NCBI RefSeq assembly: GCF_051106095.1
Contig: NC_135789.1
Coordinates: 25,603,264 to 25,667,263, forward strand
DNA length: 64,000 nucleotides
Reading direction: 5' to 3'
Source: Pogona vitticeps
Lineage: Eukaryota; Chordata; Lepidosauria; Squamata; Agamidae
Numbering within the stretch: position 1 is the stretch's first letter; each line of letters opens with the position of its first letter. This document shows positions 47,301 through 59,300 of the stretch, in pieces. The notes below the pieces were generated by a model that made no database searches, was not told where the DNA came from, and saw only the letters and a program-made list of their open reading frames with translations. Both the position numbers and the translations under genes were made by a program.

Positions 47301-50300
47301 GAAACTCCCCCTTTCTTCTGTGTTTCTGCTTTTCACCCGTAAGATGCAATAAGTGAGCATTCTTGAGTGCGCACCCTTTTCAGCCGTGACGTCTGCTTGT
47401 GTGACCACTCGGTGTATGGAAGAAGAATCATGTTTCAGTAGGAAATGGTGTAGTTCCTGCCATCTTTGTAATGTCTGGGATCTGTAACTTAATATCTAAC
47501 AAGCTGCTGCTACACTGACAACGTTATTGTTATGACTAAAATGTTTGCAGAGATTAGAGTACAGTAATAATGGTCTGCACCATTAAGCCTTTGATGCCCT
47601 CGGATTCTTTCACCCTAAAATCCTGAAAGTTAGACTGTTGTGAAGTCAAAATATTATACAAACGGAAAGGGTGTAGGACATATGAATGTCATGTCATGTT
47701 TACACACAAACACATTCAACTATCAGGATTGTTATGTTTGTATGACCTTCCTCGGCTGGAGAGCTGGCTGATTGTTTTGGAATGACTATAACAAACTATT
47801 GTTCAAGCCTCTGTTTTGGAAAGCAATTTCATTTTCAGGGCTACTTTTTCTATACACTCCTCATTTTATACACTCAACATTTCAAGCCTTGACATCCCAA
47901 CCCCAACAGTTGAACCTGGGGATGCGATGCACTTAAATCTTCTCTGTTGTGAAACAGTTGCCATGTCTTGCACCTTTTTTCCCCTTCTCTGACAGTTATC
48001 TGTGTTGATCTATCTGTGAATATCTGGTCCTTCATCTGGTGAAGATCTGGATGTGTTGCTTCAACCCGAAAAGGAATAGAGAGGAGGAAAAAAAAAAACA
48101 CTTACAAAACAAAGCAGAAAAAAAAAACCTGCTCTTTTTTTTCTGTAGAGAAGAGGAAAGTGTGTGTCATGCCTAGGGTATTCAAAGAACAACCTTTATT
48201 AAAAAAAACTTTGCTGGCTTTTTATTGGCACAGTGGTGAGGCTTTCAAAAACCAAAACTTGAACTCAAGAAGTTCCTTTGAAATATTTCTTTCCAAACAA
48301 ATAGTTGGGGAGAAATGTTTTCCATGTGGTTTTGATATGAAATGCCCTTAAAGTCCTTTGGATTCCAGTGGCACCATAGTTCAAAGAAAAAGAAGGAAGT
48401 GATTTTCTCTTCCTTTGACTTTGGTGCCAATCTGCAAAGGAGCAAATTGTATTGGCCTGCTTTCCGGAGCAAGCGGAATTAAGTCTGGGAGTCCTCTCCG
48501 AACCACCATTTTGTTTCCAGGTTCAGGCGTGCCAGCCTGCGTGCCCTGCTGTCTCCTGGAAGGAAGGAAGGGGATGCAGCAATGTGGGCAAAGAGGTGGG
48601 AGCTTTTGGGGTGGACTTGCCATTCAGTAAACAACCACGTCGGGTAGAACAAAGGTCCCTTCATAAGCTGCTTTCCACGTCACTTGCTTTCTCAGATGAC
48701 CTGGTGTTCCTTCAAAACATCATCTCCTCCTTGCTGGTTGTGAGGAGATCTGTTCCACACACACACACACACACCGCTCTTAGCCCTGTCTCAAGGTGTG
48801 TCTTGTGTGAGAAGAATGCAGAAGGGTGTCTGAAGGCAGGAGTTGTGGCTTCAGCCTCCTCCCTGCCTGTTTTGGAAAAGAGGGCTGGATTTGGGGTTTT
48901 GGGAGAAAAAGCAAAGGTGGATTATCAAAGAGCAGCTGTGGATTATCAAAGTGGCCTAACTTGAGAGGGTCCTCCTGTTCCCTACACACGCCCCTGCCCC
49001 AAATTCAGGAAACAGTGAAACTGAACCACAGTGGATTGAGTTGCAACCCATGCAGAGGCAAGTTTGGGGGGGTGGGTGGGGTGTCAGCTTAACCCTGCCT
49101 ATCCTTTGATAAATGGACCCTGTTAAATATTTCCTGATCCACCCAGTTCATTTCCTGTAATCATACCAGGGGGGGATTGGGGAAGGGGGGACGGTCTCCA
49201 GCTTATCTTGGAGGGTTGGGGGTGCCTTCCCCCTCCATTCTGCCGCCATCAATCTTGGAACCTCGGAGGGGAATTTGGGCATCCACCAGGAACACCCATC
49301 TCTAGGACTGTCCCTGCGGCTCGTGTGTAAGGGACTGGTCTGGAGCAAAAAAGGTGAGATCAGGAATGTGTGAAGAGTGTTCCAACCTGGGATGTTCTGT
49401 GCTGAGTGGGGAGGGCGGAGGTCCTTCGTAGGAGAAGGAATAAGCGGTTGTCAAGGCTGGCCAGGCTCTGTATGCGTCAAAGAGGAGAAATGGGAAACCA
49501 GGGAGGAGGAGGGAGTGGCTGGCCGTTAAATTTCGAACCCTGCCCTGCTCCAGTTTAGAAGCAAACATTTGTGTCACCTTTTGGGTTAAGGGAATGCCAG
49601 GGATCATAGATTTAAAAGGATCTAAGATACAGGGGAGCTTTTAATAGGAAAGGAAGTAGGGTTGGTTGGGTGGGAGCAGGGTTCCCCCAGTTTCTGCTAT
49701 TCCCCCCCCCCCCAAGAGGATGGTGTGTGGATGGGGAAAAGGCAGTGGCTGCCACCACTAATGTATTCCTGGAAGGGGAAGCTTGTTTGTGGACCCATGT
49801 AGGGCACCACGAGGAACCCTAAGGGAATCTTAAAGCCTGCCAGCCAGTTAGAGGCGGTGGGTGGGTGTGTATGTGTGTGTCTCTCTCTCTCTCTCCTGGA
49901 GCTAGCCTTGCTGGCAATACACTGGGGTCCCTATCAGGTCTGCCCCCCCCCCCATCAGAATAGAGACTGCTCCACTTTTGGATCCCTTGTCCAGCTGGCT
50001 TCGTTGCTCACATGTCTCTGTTGGGTTGTCAGGTTGGCTTTAGGTCTTTCCCTGAAGCATTAAGCGCACCTCCCTGGGTTACCAGCTCACCTAGGACGGT
50101 GCCGGCCGCTGGGGTGGGCCAAACAGCTCCATGGGTCCCCCTCTCAATATCTCTTTTTTTCACAGCGGTGTGAATTTGGCTTGTTTCAAGTTTGGAGGCT
50201 AGCTTGAGCTGGCTTATTTTTTTCCAAAGAGAGGACGCACCGGGCCCGCCAGGGGCTGATTGGGGTTCCTCCTTAATGCTCCCCGTTCCTGGCCTGCCTT

Positions 50301-53300
50301 CCAGTACATGTTTTTTTAGCTTGATGCTTGGAGGACTAGTTCTTTGCCTTGTGGAGGTGGAGTGGTAGAAGAAGGGAGAGGGGGTGCTTTGCATAAATAG
50401 CAAATGCTTTGCTTTCTGTTTGCCTTCCGCTTGTATTCTTTTCCAAAGAAATTGGCCAAGCAGATGGCCCCCTGGAGAAAACCACTGCCGCCGACTTTGC
50501 AGTGATCCTTGTACAGAACTTGGCTTCTGATGGTTTGACGGGAACAGGCTGGACGAAGAGAAACTAAAAATAGGCAGATCAATAACTATAGCATGATTCT
50601 GTCTCTCTTTCTCTGTCTCTGTTTCTCTCTGTGACTTCTTCACAACAGGCAGGATGTTCTGGCAGCCCTCTTCTAAGCCTAGGTGAGGGCCACCTTTGGT
50701 CACAGGTGAAGGGCACAGGGTGCCGGCACAAGGACCGAGGCAGTTTCGAAAACTGGTCAAGAGCACCACCATGCCCATAATGTGCGGCACGGTGAGGACT
50801 CTGCCTGGAGACCCAAAGTCATAAGCAGCTCCTGGGGGTGTTCGTAAAATGCATGCAACTGCCTTGCAGAATGCATGGTAGGCTTCATGGCCAAGCCTCG
50901 CCTCTCTGCTGTAGTCTGACCGGGGGGGGGGGGGGTTCTTGTGACCGTTTTCCATGGTGGTTGGTTATGGGTGGTGGGTGGGAGACCTCAGAGTTTCAAG
51001 AGGAACCGAGCCAGTTTGCCTGTAGCAAAGTATTCGAAAACAAGATTTGGAGTTTAAAGGGCACAAGAGATCCGTAGGTTTGTCTGGTGGTCTGCCGGAT
51101 CCCTGCTTGCCGTTGGGTCTGAGTGAGCCCACTGGCCAGGAGTTTCAAGAGAAGTGGCGAAGGGTTTAAAACCCTGCCAGGTGCTTGTGGTTTTCAAGCA
51201 AAAATGTAGCAGATTGAAGGCGCCGCTTCCTCTTGCTTTCTACCACTTCTCTCCTGATCAGGCTCCAGGAAAAGGAAGGACGGCTGGGCTGGGGAGGACA
51301 GATGCTGACGGAGGACCACTTGTACCAAGGTGGAGAACTGGGCGCCTCTGGCTCTTTCTGCAGCCGCTGCAGGAAGGTGGCCCAGCAGGATTTGCACAGA
51401 GGGCCTATGGTTGGAGTGGGTGGGTTCTGAGCTGCCCCAGCCCGCTTGGGTCGCGCGTCGGGCCCTCCCAGAGGCTTCCTCGTTGCTCGGGACTTGAAGC
51501 AAGCGCGGTGGCCTCTGCTCTCTGCCTCTGGATGCTTCGGCGCTGGCCGGCCACCCCTCTGTTTCTGGCTCCCTTCTCCCTGCTTTGTCTTGACAGGAAG
51601 GGGAGCCCGGGTGGGAGAAGACCACTGGAAGGCCTTCCGTGACACAGGCTGGCCAGCCAAGGTTGCGTGTCCTCTGTTCTCCCCTGTTAACTTGCACACT
51701 AAATAGGCAGGAAGAGGTGGCAGAGGGTGGCTCGGGGAGCAGAAAAGGCCAGGGCTTTGTCGTGGGCAAAGGCTCCTCTGCTCTTTCCAGAGGTAGGGCA
51801 TCCTCTGATCCCAACAGGCCCTTGACTTTGGCATCAGTTTCTCGGCCACCTTGGCGTGGCCCGCTTTCCTTCCTACTCCGAGGGCTGGTGAGCCCTGTTC
51901 CTCCCTGGCCATGATCTAAGGTCCTTCGGTTTCGAGAGCGAGCAGATGTGCTGAGATGTGCAGCTGCTTGGCATTTCAAATAAAGGATGTCGGGAGGCTG
52001 GCGGCTCTTTGCTGTGGAATGGCTCCAGCGGATGGCAGCGCTTGCTTCTTTTTGTCCTCTGAGCCACGGAGGGCAGGGCCTAGGGGCAGAGGGCACTTCC
52101 CTCCCTTGGCTGCAGATTCTGCTTTTTTTCTCTTTTTTCAAGAGAAAAAGTAGGCCAGTTGTGTTTGCTGGACTAAACAAGCTGCTCCATCTCCCCTTGT
52201 GCATTAAAATGCTTGACGGCAGAGAGCCCGTGGGGTGGACCTGTCTTTTTTGTCCTGTTCCCTCATACCTGACGTGCCTTGACTTTCTCTTCCGCTTGCT
52301 TTCCTCATCCTTGACCATTTCTCTGGGTCAGAAAAGTCGAGCCTTTCGTGTTCTGCCTTCGCCCCGTTATGTATACAGTGGTGCCCCGCTTCACGATTAC
52401 CCTGTTTGCCGATGAAATCGCTCGACGATGAGGTTTCTGCGATCGCTATAGCGATTGCAAAATGATGATTTCATTTTACGACGATCGGTTCCCTGCTTTG
52501 GGAACCGGTTTTTCGCATTACGATGATTAAAAACAGCTGATCGTCGGGTTTTCAAAATGGCTCCTCGCTGTTTTCTGTACCTGTTTCTGGAAGACAGTGA
52601 TGCAAAATGGCTTCCCCTATGGAGGATATTCCCTGGACGAGCAGGTATTTCCCCCATTGGAATGCATTGACTGGTTTTCAATGAATTTCAGTGGGGTTTT
52701 TACTTTCGCTTGACGACGATTTTGCTTAACAGCGATATTTAATGGAACACATCGTCGTCAAGCAGGGCACCACTGTTCGTCTCCTCTCTGGTGACTTCTT
52801 TATTTTAACTTAGCAGTGCTGGATTTTACTCTGTCTGTAACTTGGTAGTGTTCTCGGTTGTTTTTCTCCTGGTCTCCTGCAGTTCCTCTGAAGACCTTAG
52901 AGCATCTTAGATGCTGCTGCCAAACATGAGGTTGGGGGCTGTCTTGCTGAGCCACCATCACACTGCAGTTGGTGCCTTCAGAGGGTTTTCTCTCTTTTCT
53001 TGGTGGCTCGGATAAATCACACAGCACTTCGGTGTGAAGCTGGCAACTGGGAATCCTAAACATTTTCCCAGTCCCGGAGGAGAGGCTTCCCGGTTGGCCT
53101 TCCACAGGCAGGCGAAGACCTTGGCCTTCAAGCAAACTTTATTTTAAAGTGACTGGCTTGCCTGAGTGGGGTTTTAAAGGAATGTGCCCCACCGCTTTGA
53201 ATGTGGTTTTCAGGTTGGCTTTGTTGACTGTTTTTAAGTGTAGTTTTGGAAGAGGTAAGCGGTGTTAGTCTGTGCAAGCATATCAGGCAAAAAAAAAAAA

Positions 53301-56300
53301 AGTATTTTTACAACAGGACTGTAAAACAAACATAGGACTAATTATTGTATGTAACCCATGAACATTTAGAACGTGAAACTGATATTTCATATACATTTCA
53401 TTTCATTCTGTCTCTTGATGTCTGACAAAGTGAACGTGACCCCCCAAAAGCTTACATTAAAATATAATGGTTAATTTTTAAGATGGCACATTTCTTTGTC
53501 TTTTGTTTTAATTCGTGTCTTCAGATTTTGCCTGATTTTATTTTTTAAGCGTGGCATTTGTTTTGATCCTTTTTAGTATTTGTATCCTGACTGTTTCTAG
53601 CTTTAAATATGGTCTTGTAATTGAGGAGAGCTGCCTTGGGCCCTTTTAAAGGAGAAGAAGAGAAAGGGTAAACATATTTTAAATCAATGCTCATGAGATG
53701 GGGAGGATGTTTTCAGGGGGGGGGGCTTCCCCTTTAGGGCTGGAGCCAGGCCGCCTTGCCTGTTCAGCTCTGCAGGTACTTTGTGCACCATGGAAGAGGG
53801 GGGGGAAGAGGCAGTTTTTCCCTGGTGAAATGAGCTTCCGGTGTGATGTTTTTTTGAACAAGGCTGTGCGGCAGAGGGCGGAGCTGGCACCAGGCCCACT
53901 TGGGATTTCACCGGGATGGAAATGGCTCGCCCACCCCTTTGGCAGAGGCTCCGTGGGAGCTCTCGGCTCTAGTACTGTGTGGCTTTCACAGTTTGTTCCC
54001 GTTCGCCACATGTTGGAGCTTCCAGCTATATAATTTCTTCTTCCTTCGTTAAAATGCATGCGGCAAAGGGTGCCGAGGAAGCACCCCCAGTCTTGAGTTT
54101 GAATAATGGAGCTGGAATCGGCTGATAACCTTCTCTGACAATAATACACATCCAGCCTACCTCTTAGCTAGCTCCAAAGGGGCTTGGGTGCGGGTTTCTG
54201 GATTGTCCCGTTCCCTCCCCGGCAGCCACGCTGCTGGCCTCCTGCGGGATGCACAGAATGCTTCCGGCTGTGGATGGTGCACAGACGCTTGCTGTCATTT
54301 GCGGCATGTTTTCTTCTCCCGCTGAAGTGCTCCTTAGCCTTTCATTGAGTGGAACCCGGTGGAGTCTTGGCCCGGATCTCTCTCATGAGGCTCCTGGAAG
54401 TGGCTCCAGGAAACAACAGTCAGCTTCGCCCTCCTCCCTGACATGTTGTTTCTGTGGCTCAAGAGAAACAGGGGTAGAAGAAAACTCTTTTTGGGGAGTG
54501 CCTGCTCAGGACAGGGGGCGGTGCCATCTCCAGCCGTTGGAGGCCAGCATTCAGGCTGAGCCTAGAAGCGCAGGTCTTCCCACGCGGGGGTCTGGATGGA
54601 ATCTGTCATCAGCCCTTGGCCCAAGATGTGGGTCCCCTGGATGCCTGCATGGGTCCAATAAGTTGCTCCACAGAATCAGCCTGGCGGTCAGTGTGTCCAA
54701 CCATCATGGCTGTTTGTGTGGCTCAGGAGCCCTGGCTGGAAGCCCCTCTCCCTCTTTCCAAGACCCGCTACTTTCCCTTTGCTTGCCTCTGGTGCCTTTG
54801 TACAGTATTTGCAAACAGCCCCCTCTCCCACGCCCCCTGCTTCTGATCTCAGCTTGCCACTTCAGGGTGTGTGTGTGTGTGTGTTTTTAAAGACCTGAGT
54901 CCAGTTGACCGTCCCGGTGGGCAGGGGGAGGCAGTGCCCATGCCTTTTATTCCATTGACGATGCCCTCTCCCCGGGTCCTGGCTTGCTCCCTCTGGCCAG
55001 AGGCAGACGGAAAGTAGCTTTATTTTCCTCCAAATGGCGTTTCCAAAGAAGCTAAAATCGACGCTGGGGAAGCCACACCTTTTCCTCCCTTCTGTGAGCG
55101 AAGGAGCATGTGTGGAGTGCCAGCGCACGCTTCCCAGAAATTCTGGCACTTGAGCCCTGGCTCTGTGGCTGAGAAGCAAACCTTCCATCTCAGGGGGGGG
55201 GGGGGGCAAGCCTTTATGCCTAAGCCGCGGGGTGCCTGCAGCACAGGCTGCTTCTTGCCACTGTCTGGCCAGCGTTGCCCACCCTGGCACCCACCACCAC
55301 CACCACCTTCAATGCCCAGGGCTGGAGGGTGCCATGCTGGAGAAAGGTAGCAAGAGCCAGGGTGGGTGGTTTACTGCCTTGGCTCCCCAATCCCACTCCA
55401 CCCTTGTGGAGCGCTAGCCTCAGGCTTTCTGCCCCACCCCGGGCAGATAATAAGGGGGGGTGCAAGGCTCTGAGGGGCAGCCCAGCCCTCGATGCGGGTG
55501 GGGACGAGAAGGGCAGAGCCGTGGGTCCGCCCAAAGGAGCCGGCAGCTAGAGATATACGCTTGGCTGCCCTCCGGTTTCTGGCGCTCCCCCAAACGCCAA
55601 GAGCAGCGGCGCGCCCGGTGGGTGGAGAGGAAGGCGAGACCGGGGGTGGGGGTGGCCTCTGGACCCTCGGGCCCCTCCGTGCCCCCCCCCTTCCCCGTTC
55701 AAGGCCAGGCTCCTCTCCCTCCCTGCCTTCCTCCTTCTTTCGGGTCGCTCGCCCTCGGATCGAGGCCGGGAGGAGCGAAGGCAGCCAGAAGCCCCGCCGC
55801 GCGGGGCCTTTTGTGCCGCCCCGGGCGAGCCTCTCTCGGTGCTGGGGAAGCCCTCCTCCTCCTCCTCCTCCTCCTCCCGCCGGGGCGGCTGCCCTTCCAG
55901 AGGGCGGGAAGGAGGAGGAGGAGGCGGAGGACGAGGCGGGGCGGCGGCGGCGGCGGCCTTTTGTCATTCCTCGCACACACATCGCCGCCGCCGCCTCCCC
56001 TCCCTCTCCATCTCTCTCTCTCTCCGCCTCCCTCCCTCCTTCCTTCCCCTCCTTCTCTCGCTCCCTCCCGGGCTCCGGCGCTGCGCCTGGGCGAGGCGCC
56101 GGCGCCGCAGTCTAGCCCCGGCCGGCCCCGGGTGGCCTCGGCGCGCTCGCTCGCTCGCTCGCTGGCTGGCCGGCTTGCCCGCCCGCCCTTTGGGCCGTTC
56201 CGGCTCGGTCGGAAGGGAGCCCCGGCCGCGGGCATGGCGGGGAGGGGAAGGAGCAGGGGCCGGGGCCGGGCGGCGCTGCGGTAGCCGGAGCCGGGCCTGG

Positions 56301-59300
56301 GGGGCGGGCGAGGCGAGGCGAGGCCCCGGCAGCCGCCAGCCAGCCAGCCAGCCAGCGCGAAGGAAGGACCATGGAGGTGGGCAAGATGGTAAGGGCGGCG
56401 GCGGCGGCGGCGGGGCAGGTGGGCGGGCTGCTGCCCCGGCGATGCTCAGCCGGGCGGAGGCTCCCGCCTGCGGGAAGGGTCGCGGGAGCCCCTCGGTAAA
56501 CAAGCCCATTGTCTCGGTCCCCGTGGCTTCCCCGGGGAAGGCGGGGCGCGCACACGCGGGCACACACGCCCCCCCCCCTCCCCGTGCCTTCGAGGACCGG
56601 CCCGGAGGTGGGCGGTGTGTGGGGGGGTGCAGCTCCGCTCCGCTCCCTTCCCTCTTCTCCTTCGCGCATCCCCGGGGAGGCGCTCGCAGGTGCTCCGCGC
56701 GGCTCGGGAGCCCCCCCTCTCGGCCCCGCTCCCCCGGGGTTGCCCGGTCTTGGGAGCCTCCGCTCCGGGCGGCCCTACGGAGTCGCCGGGGCTCCGGCGC
56801 GCCTCCTGCCCGGCATCCTTCCGGGCCCGCTCCCCCCCTCCCTCCCTCCGCCGCTGCCCCCCCCGGACGGCGGGGCTCTTTGGGCCGGCGGGGGCTGGGC
56901 GCTGTGCTGTTCCGGCGGGGCTCCTGCAGCCGGTCAGCTTGGCTCCCGACTAGAATCTGGAAGGCAGAGAGGAGCCCTTTTTTTGTCCCCAGTGGTGTGG
57001 GGGGGGGACACAGGGCCGGGGAGCCCCCCTGCAGTCCCTAGCAGGGGAGGATCTGGCCGCTTGCGCGTTTCCAAGGCTACCCGATTGGCTACCGGTGACA
57101 TCATGCCATCTCGGCAATTAAGCCGAAATCCCCAATTAACGCTGGGCGGGGAGCCCCTGCCAGCCTGCCTCCGGGGAGTGTGCTGTCAGCATCCAGGCAG
57201 GGCCGGGCCACTCTGGAGGGTGGTTCCCTCTGGGGAACGCCAAGAGGCTGGCATGATCCTAAATGTGGTACAGCATCCCTCTCTGTGTTGTGAGTCTCAG
57301 GGTTGCTTGGTAGAAGCACACACGCACACATACATGCATGCATACATGCATGCATACATGCATGCAAAACAGACACCCCCCCTCCAGTCTGAAATCTTTC
57401 CATCCATTCATCTCACTCTCCATTTGATAGAGGAGCCTAATTCCAGCGAGCCTCAGAAAGTCCTGCCTGGAGGGGGCCAGTGAGTGAGACCTCTGGGGGG
57501 CGGGGAAGAGGGTGCCGTAAAAAGGGCCACCTTCTTCTGCTGCTGCCTCTCAGTTTGGTACACGGAAAATACATAGCGAAGGGGGCTTAGCAGGAATTGA
57601 TAAGGTGACCCAGGTGAAAGAAGGGGGGACTACTTTCTTCACACCTTGGTCTCAGATGCGATGGTGCCAGGAGCGAGGGCAATTGCCATCCCTGTGGATC
57701 GGGGCCTTGGCCACTGCTTCAAAAGTTTTGTGTCCCAGCAGCTCCACAAGACAGGGGAAGCCTGATGCGTGTCCCCGGAGAGCCGCTTGTGGTTAGAACA
57801 GGTGCGGCTACCTTGGAGAGAACAGCCTTGGGTCCTGTCTTGTCGAAGGGAGCTCCCCGTGCCTTTTGGGTTGGGCATGGCAGGCAGGACTGGTAGGGTT
57901 TCCTATGGCGGGATGGCCACCATGTTGAGGAGCAAGGGAGCTGCTTGAGATTGCCCTGGTTCCTTAGCAAAAGGCTCAGGTCGCCGGGCCTCTCTTGATT
58001 TCAGAAGCTGGACGGAGCTGCATGTTTCAGAAAAGTTCTCCCTGTGAACTAGGGCAGCAGAGCAAATGCTTGCTCAAGTTTGTTGATAAATACATTTTTG
58101 GAACAGTCACAGCTCTTCTCGGTAGAGTCCGGGAAGTGTCTTCTCTTTCCAGTTATTACATCCGCATCCTGAAACATGCTGGGATGGAGCTCCTTAAATG
58201 GTCCTGGGCCAGACTTTAGGGGCAGAGGAACAAATGTATGATGCAGGGGTAGATGCAGTTACCATCACAGGGGTCACGGGGCATGCCTGCCCCCCTGCCC
58301 CTAAGGTGCTCCAAGCTGCGGGTCTTCGCCTGCTTCCCCTGCCATAGGGCCAACCAGAATGGGGAAGTGGAGGGCTGCAGTTCACTGGGAAGGAAGTTTG
58401 TGGTTGCTGATGCAAGGCCAGGAGCCTGCTCCGAGTGGCTTTTTCTCCCTTACAGGCTGCACGCAGGGCGCCTGTTGATACACACGCCACACCCCTAGGA
58501 GGCTAACCGTGCTTAGGCAATGTGGGAGGCCAGGCAGGGAACTCAGGGGGAGTCTGCTACTTGAGGACTCTGTATTTGCGTCTGTCTTTCAACCCGAAAC
58601 TCAATAGCTAATTCTATTAATGAGTGCAGGCTTGTGCCCACTAGGAATGAAATGTTCTGATTTTCCTAGGTGTGTTTAGTATTTTTCAGTGTGCTATCTC
58701 AAAAGCCAGGCCCCTGGAGAGAAAGAGGTTTCCCTGGGAGTTATTTGGTGGGATTTGGGGCCTTGAAGGGAGGCTCGCTTCTGCTGGCTCCTGTGGCTGG
58801 GGCTTTAATGACCTTTCATGGAACAGCGTGTGAGCCTTAGGTCTGGAGCCGATGGATCCCCTTCTTCGTCAGCTTCCTTTCCATGGGTCATCGGGAATGC
58901 CCCAAAGGCTTACTTCCATGCGGAGAAAGAAGGGACAGCGTCGTTGCCAGGGAAGGCTGGGCTTGGTCACAATCCCACCAGCACGATGGAAGGCCAAGCA
59001 AAGCCGCGCAGAGGCCTCGGGTGGCGTATTCTGCTGAGAACCTCCAGCAGCCGAGTGCCTCTGAGACCCACTCTGCAAGCAGCGCTCAGCGGCGCTTCCA
59101 GGCAACGGTTACCCGTGCCTCCAGCCCAAGGATAGGATTCTGCCCTGGTGGGGAGGCAGGAATGAAAGGGAACGGCTGCAAGGCCCTGTAAACTCCAAGA
59201 CCCGCTCGGCAAACATGCCCAGCACGGCTGGCTCCCCATTTTCAGGGGTATCCAAAAGATCATCACGGGCTCCTTTGCAGCGCTGAGTGTTTCCACCCAG

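Larger units (their letters stand above)
41244..55400. other. HIP1: HIP1 intron 1, upstream part
   Basis: No coding exon is recognisable. It contains two family-A MITEs (43586, 52376), diverged repeats and microsatellites. Several long open frames on the - strand (for example 51194-52318) lack any domain and look like GC-rich chance frames. Confidence 0.6.

Noticed and set aside
50029-50955. 308-residue open frame on the - strand
   Set aside because: It has no domain and no conserved motif, and lies in HIP1 intron 1.
51194-52318. 374-residue open frame on the - strand
   Set aside because: It is serine/arginine/proline-rich with no recognisable domain, no splice or promoter context and GC-rich codon bias. 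It is likely a chance frame in an intron.
55839-57041. 400-residue open frame on the + strand
   Set aside because: It is low-complexity proline/arginine/glycine translation of a CpG island and crosses the GTAAGG donor at 56389.
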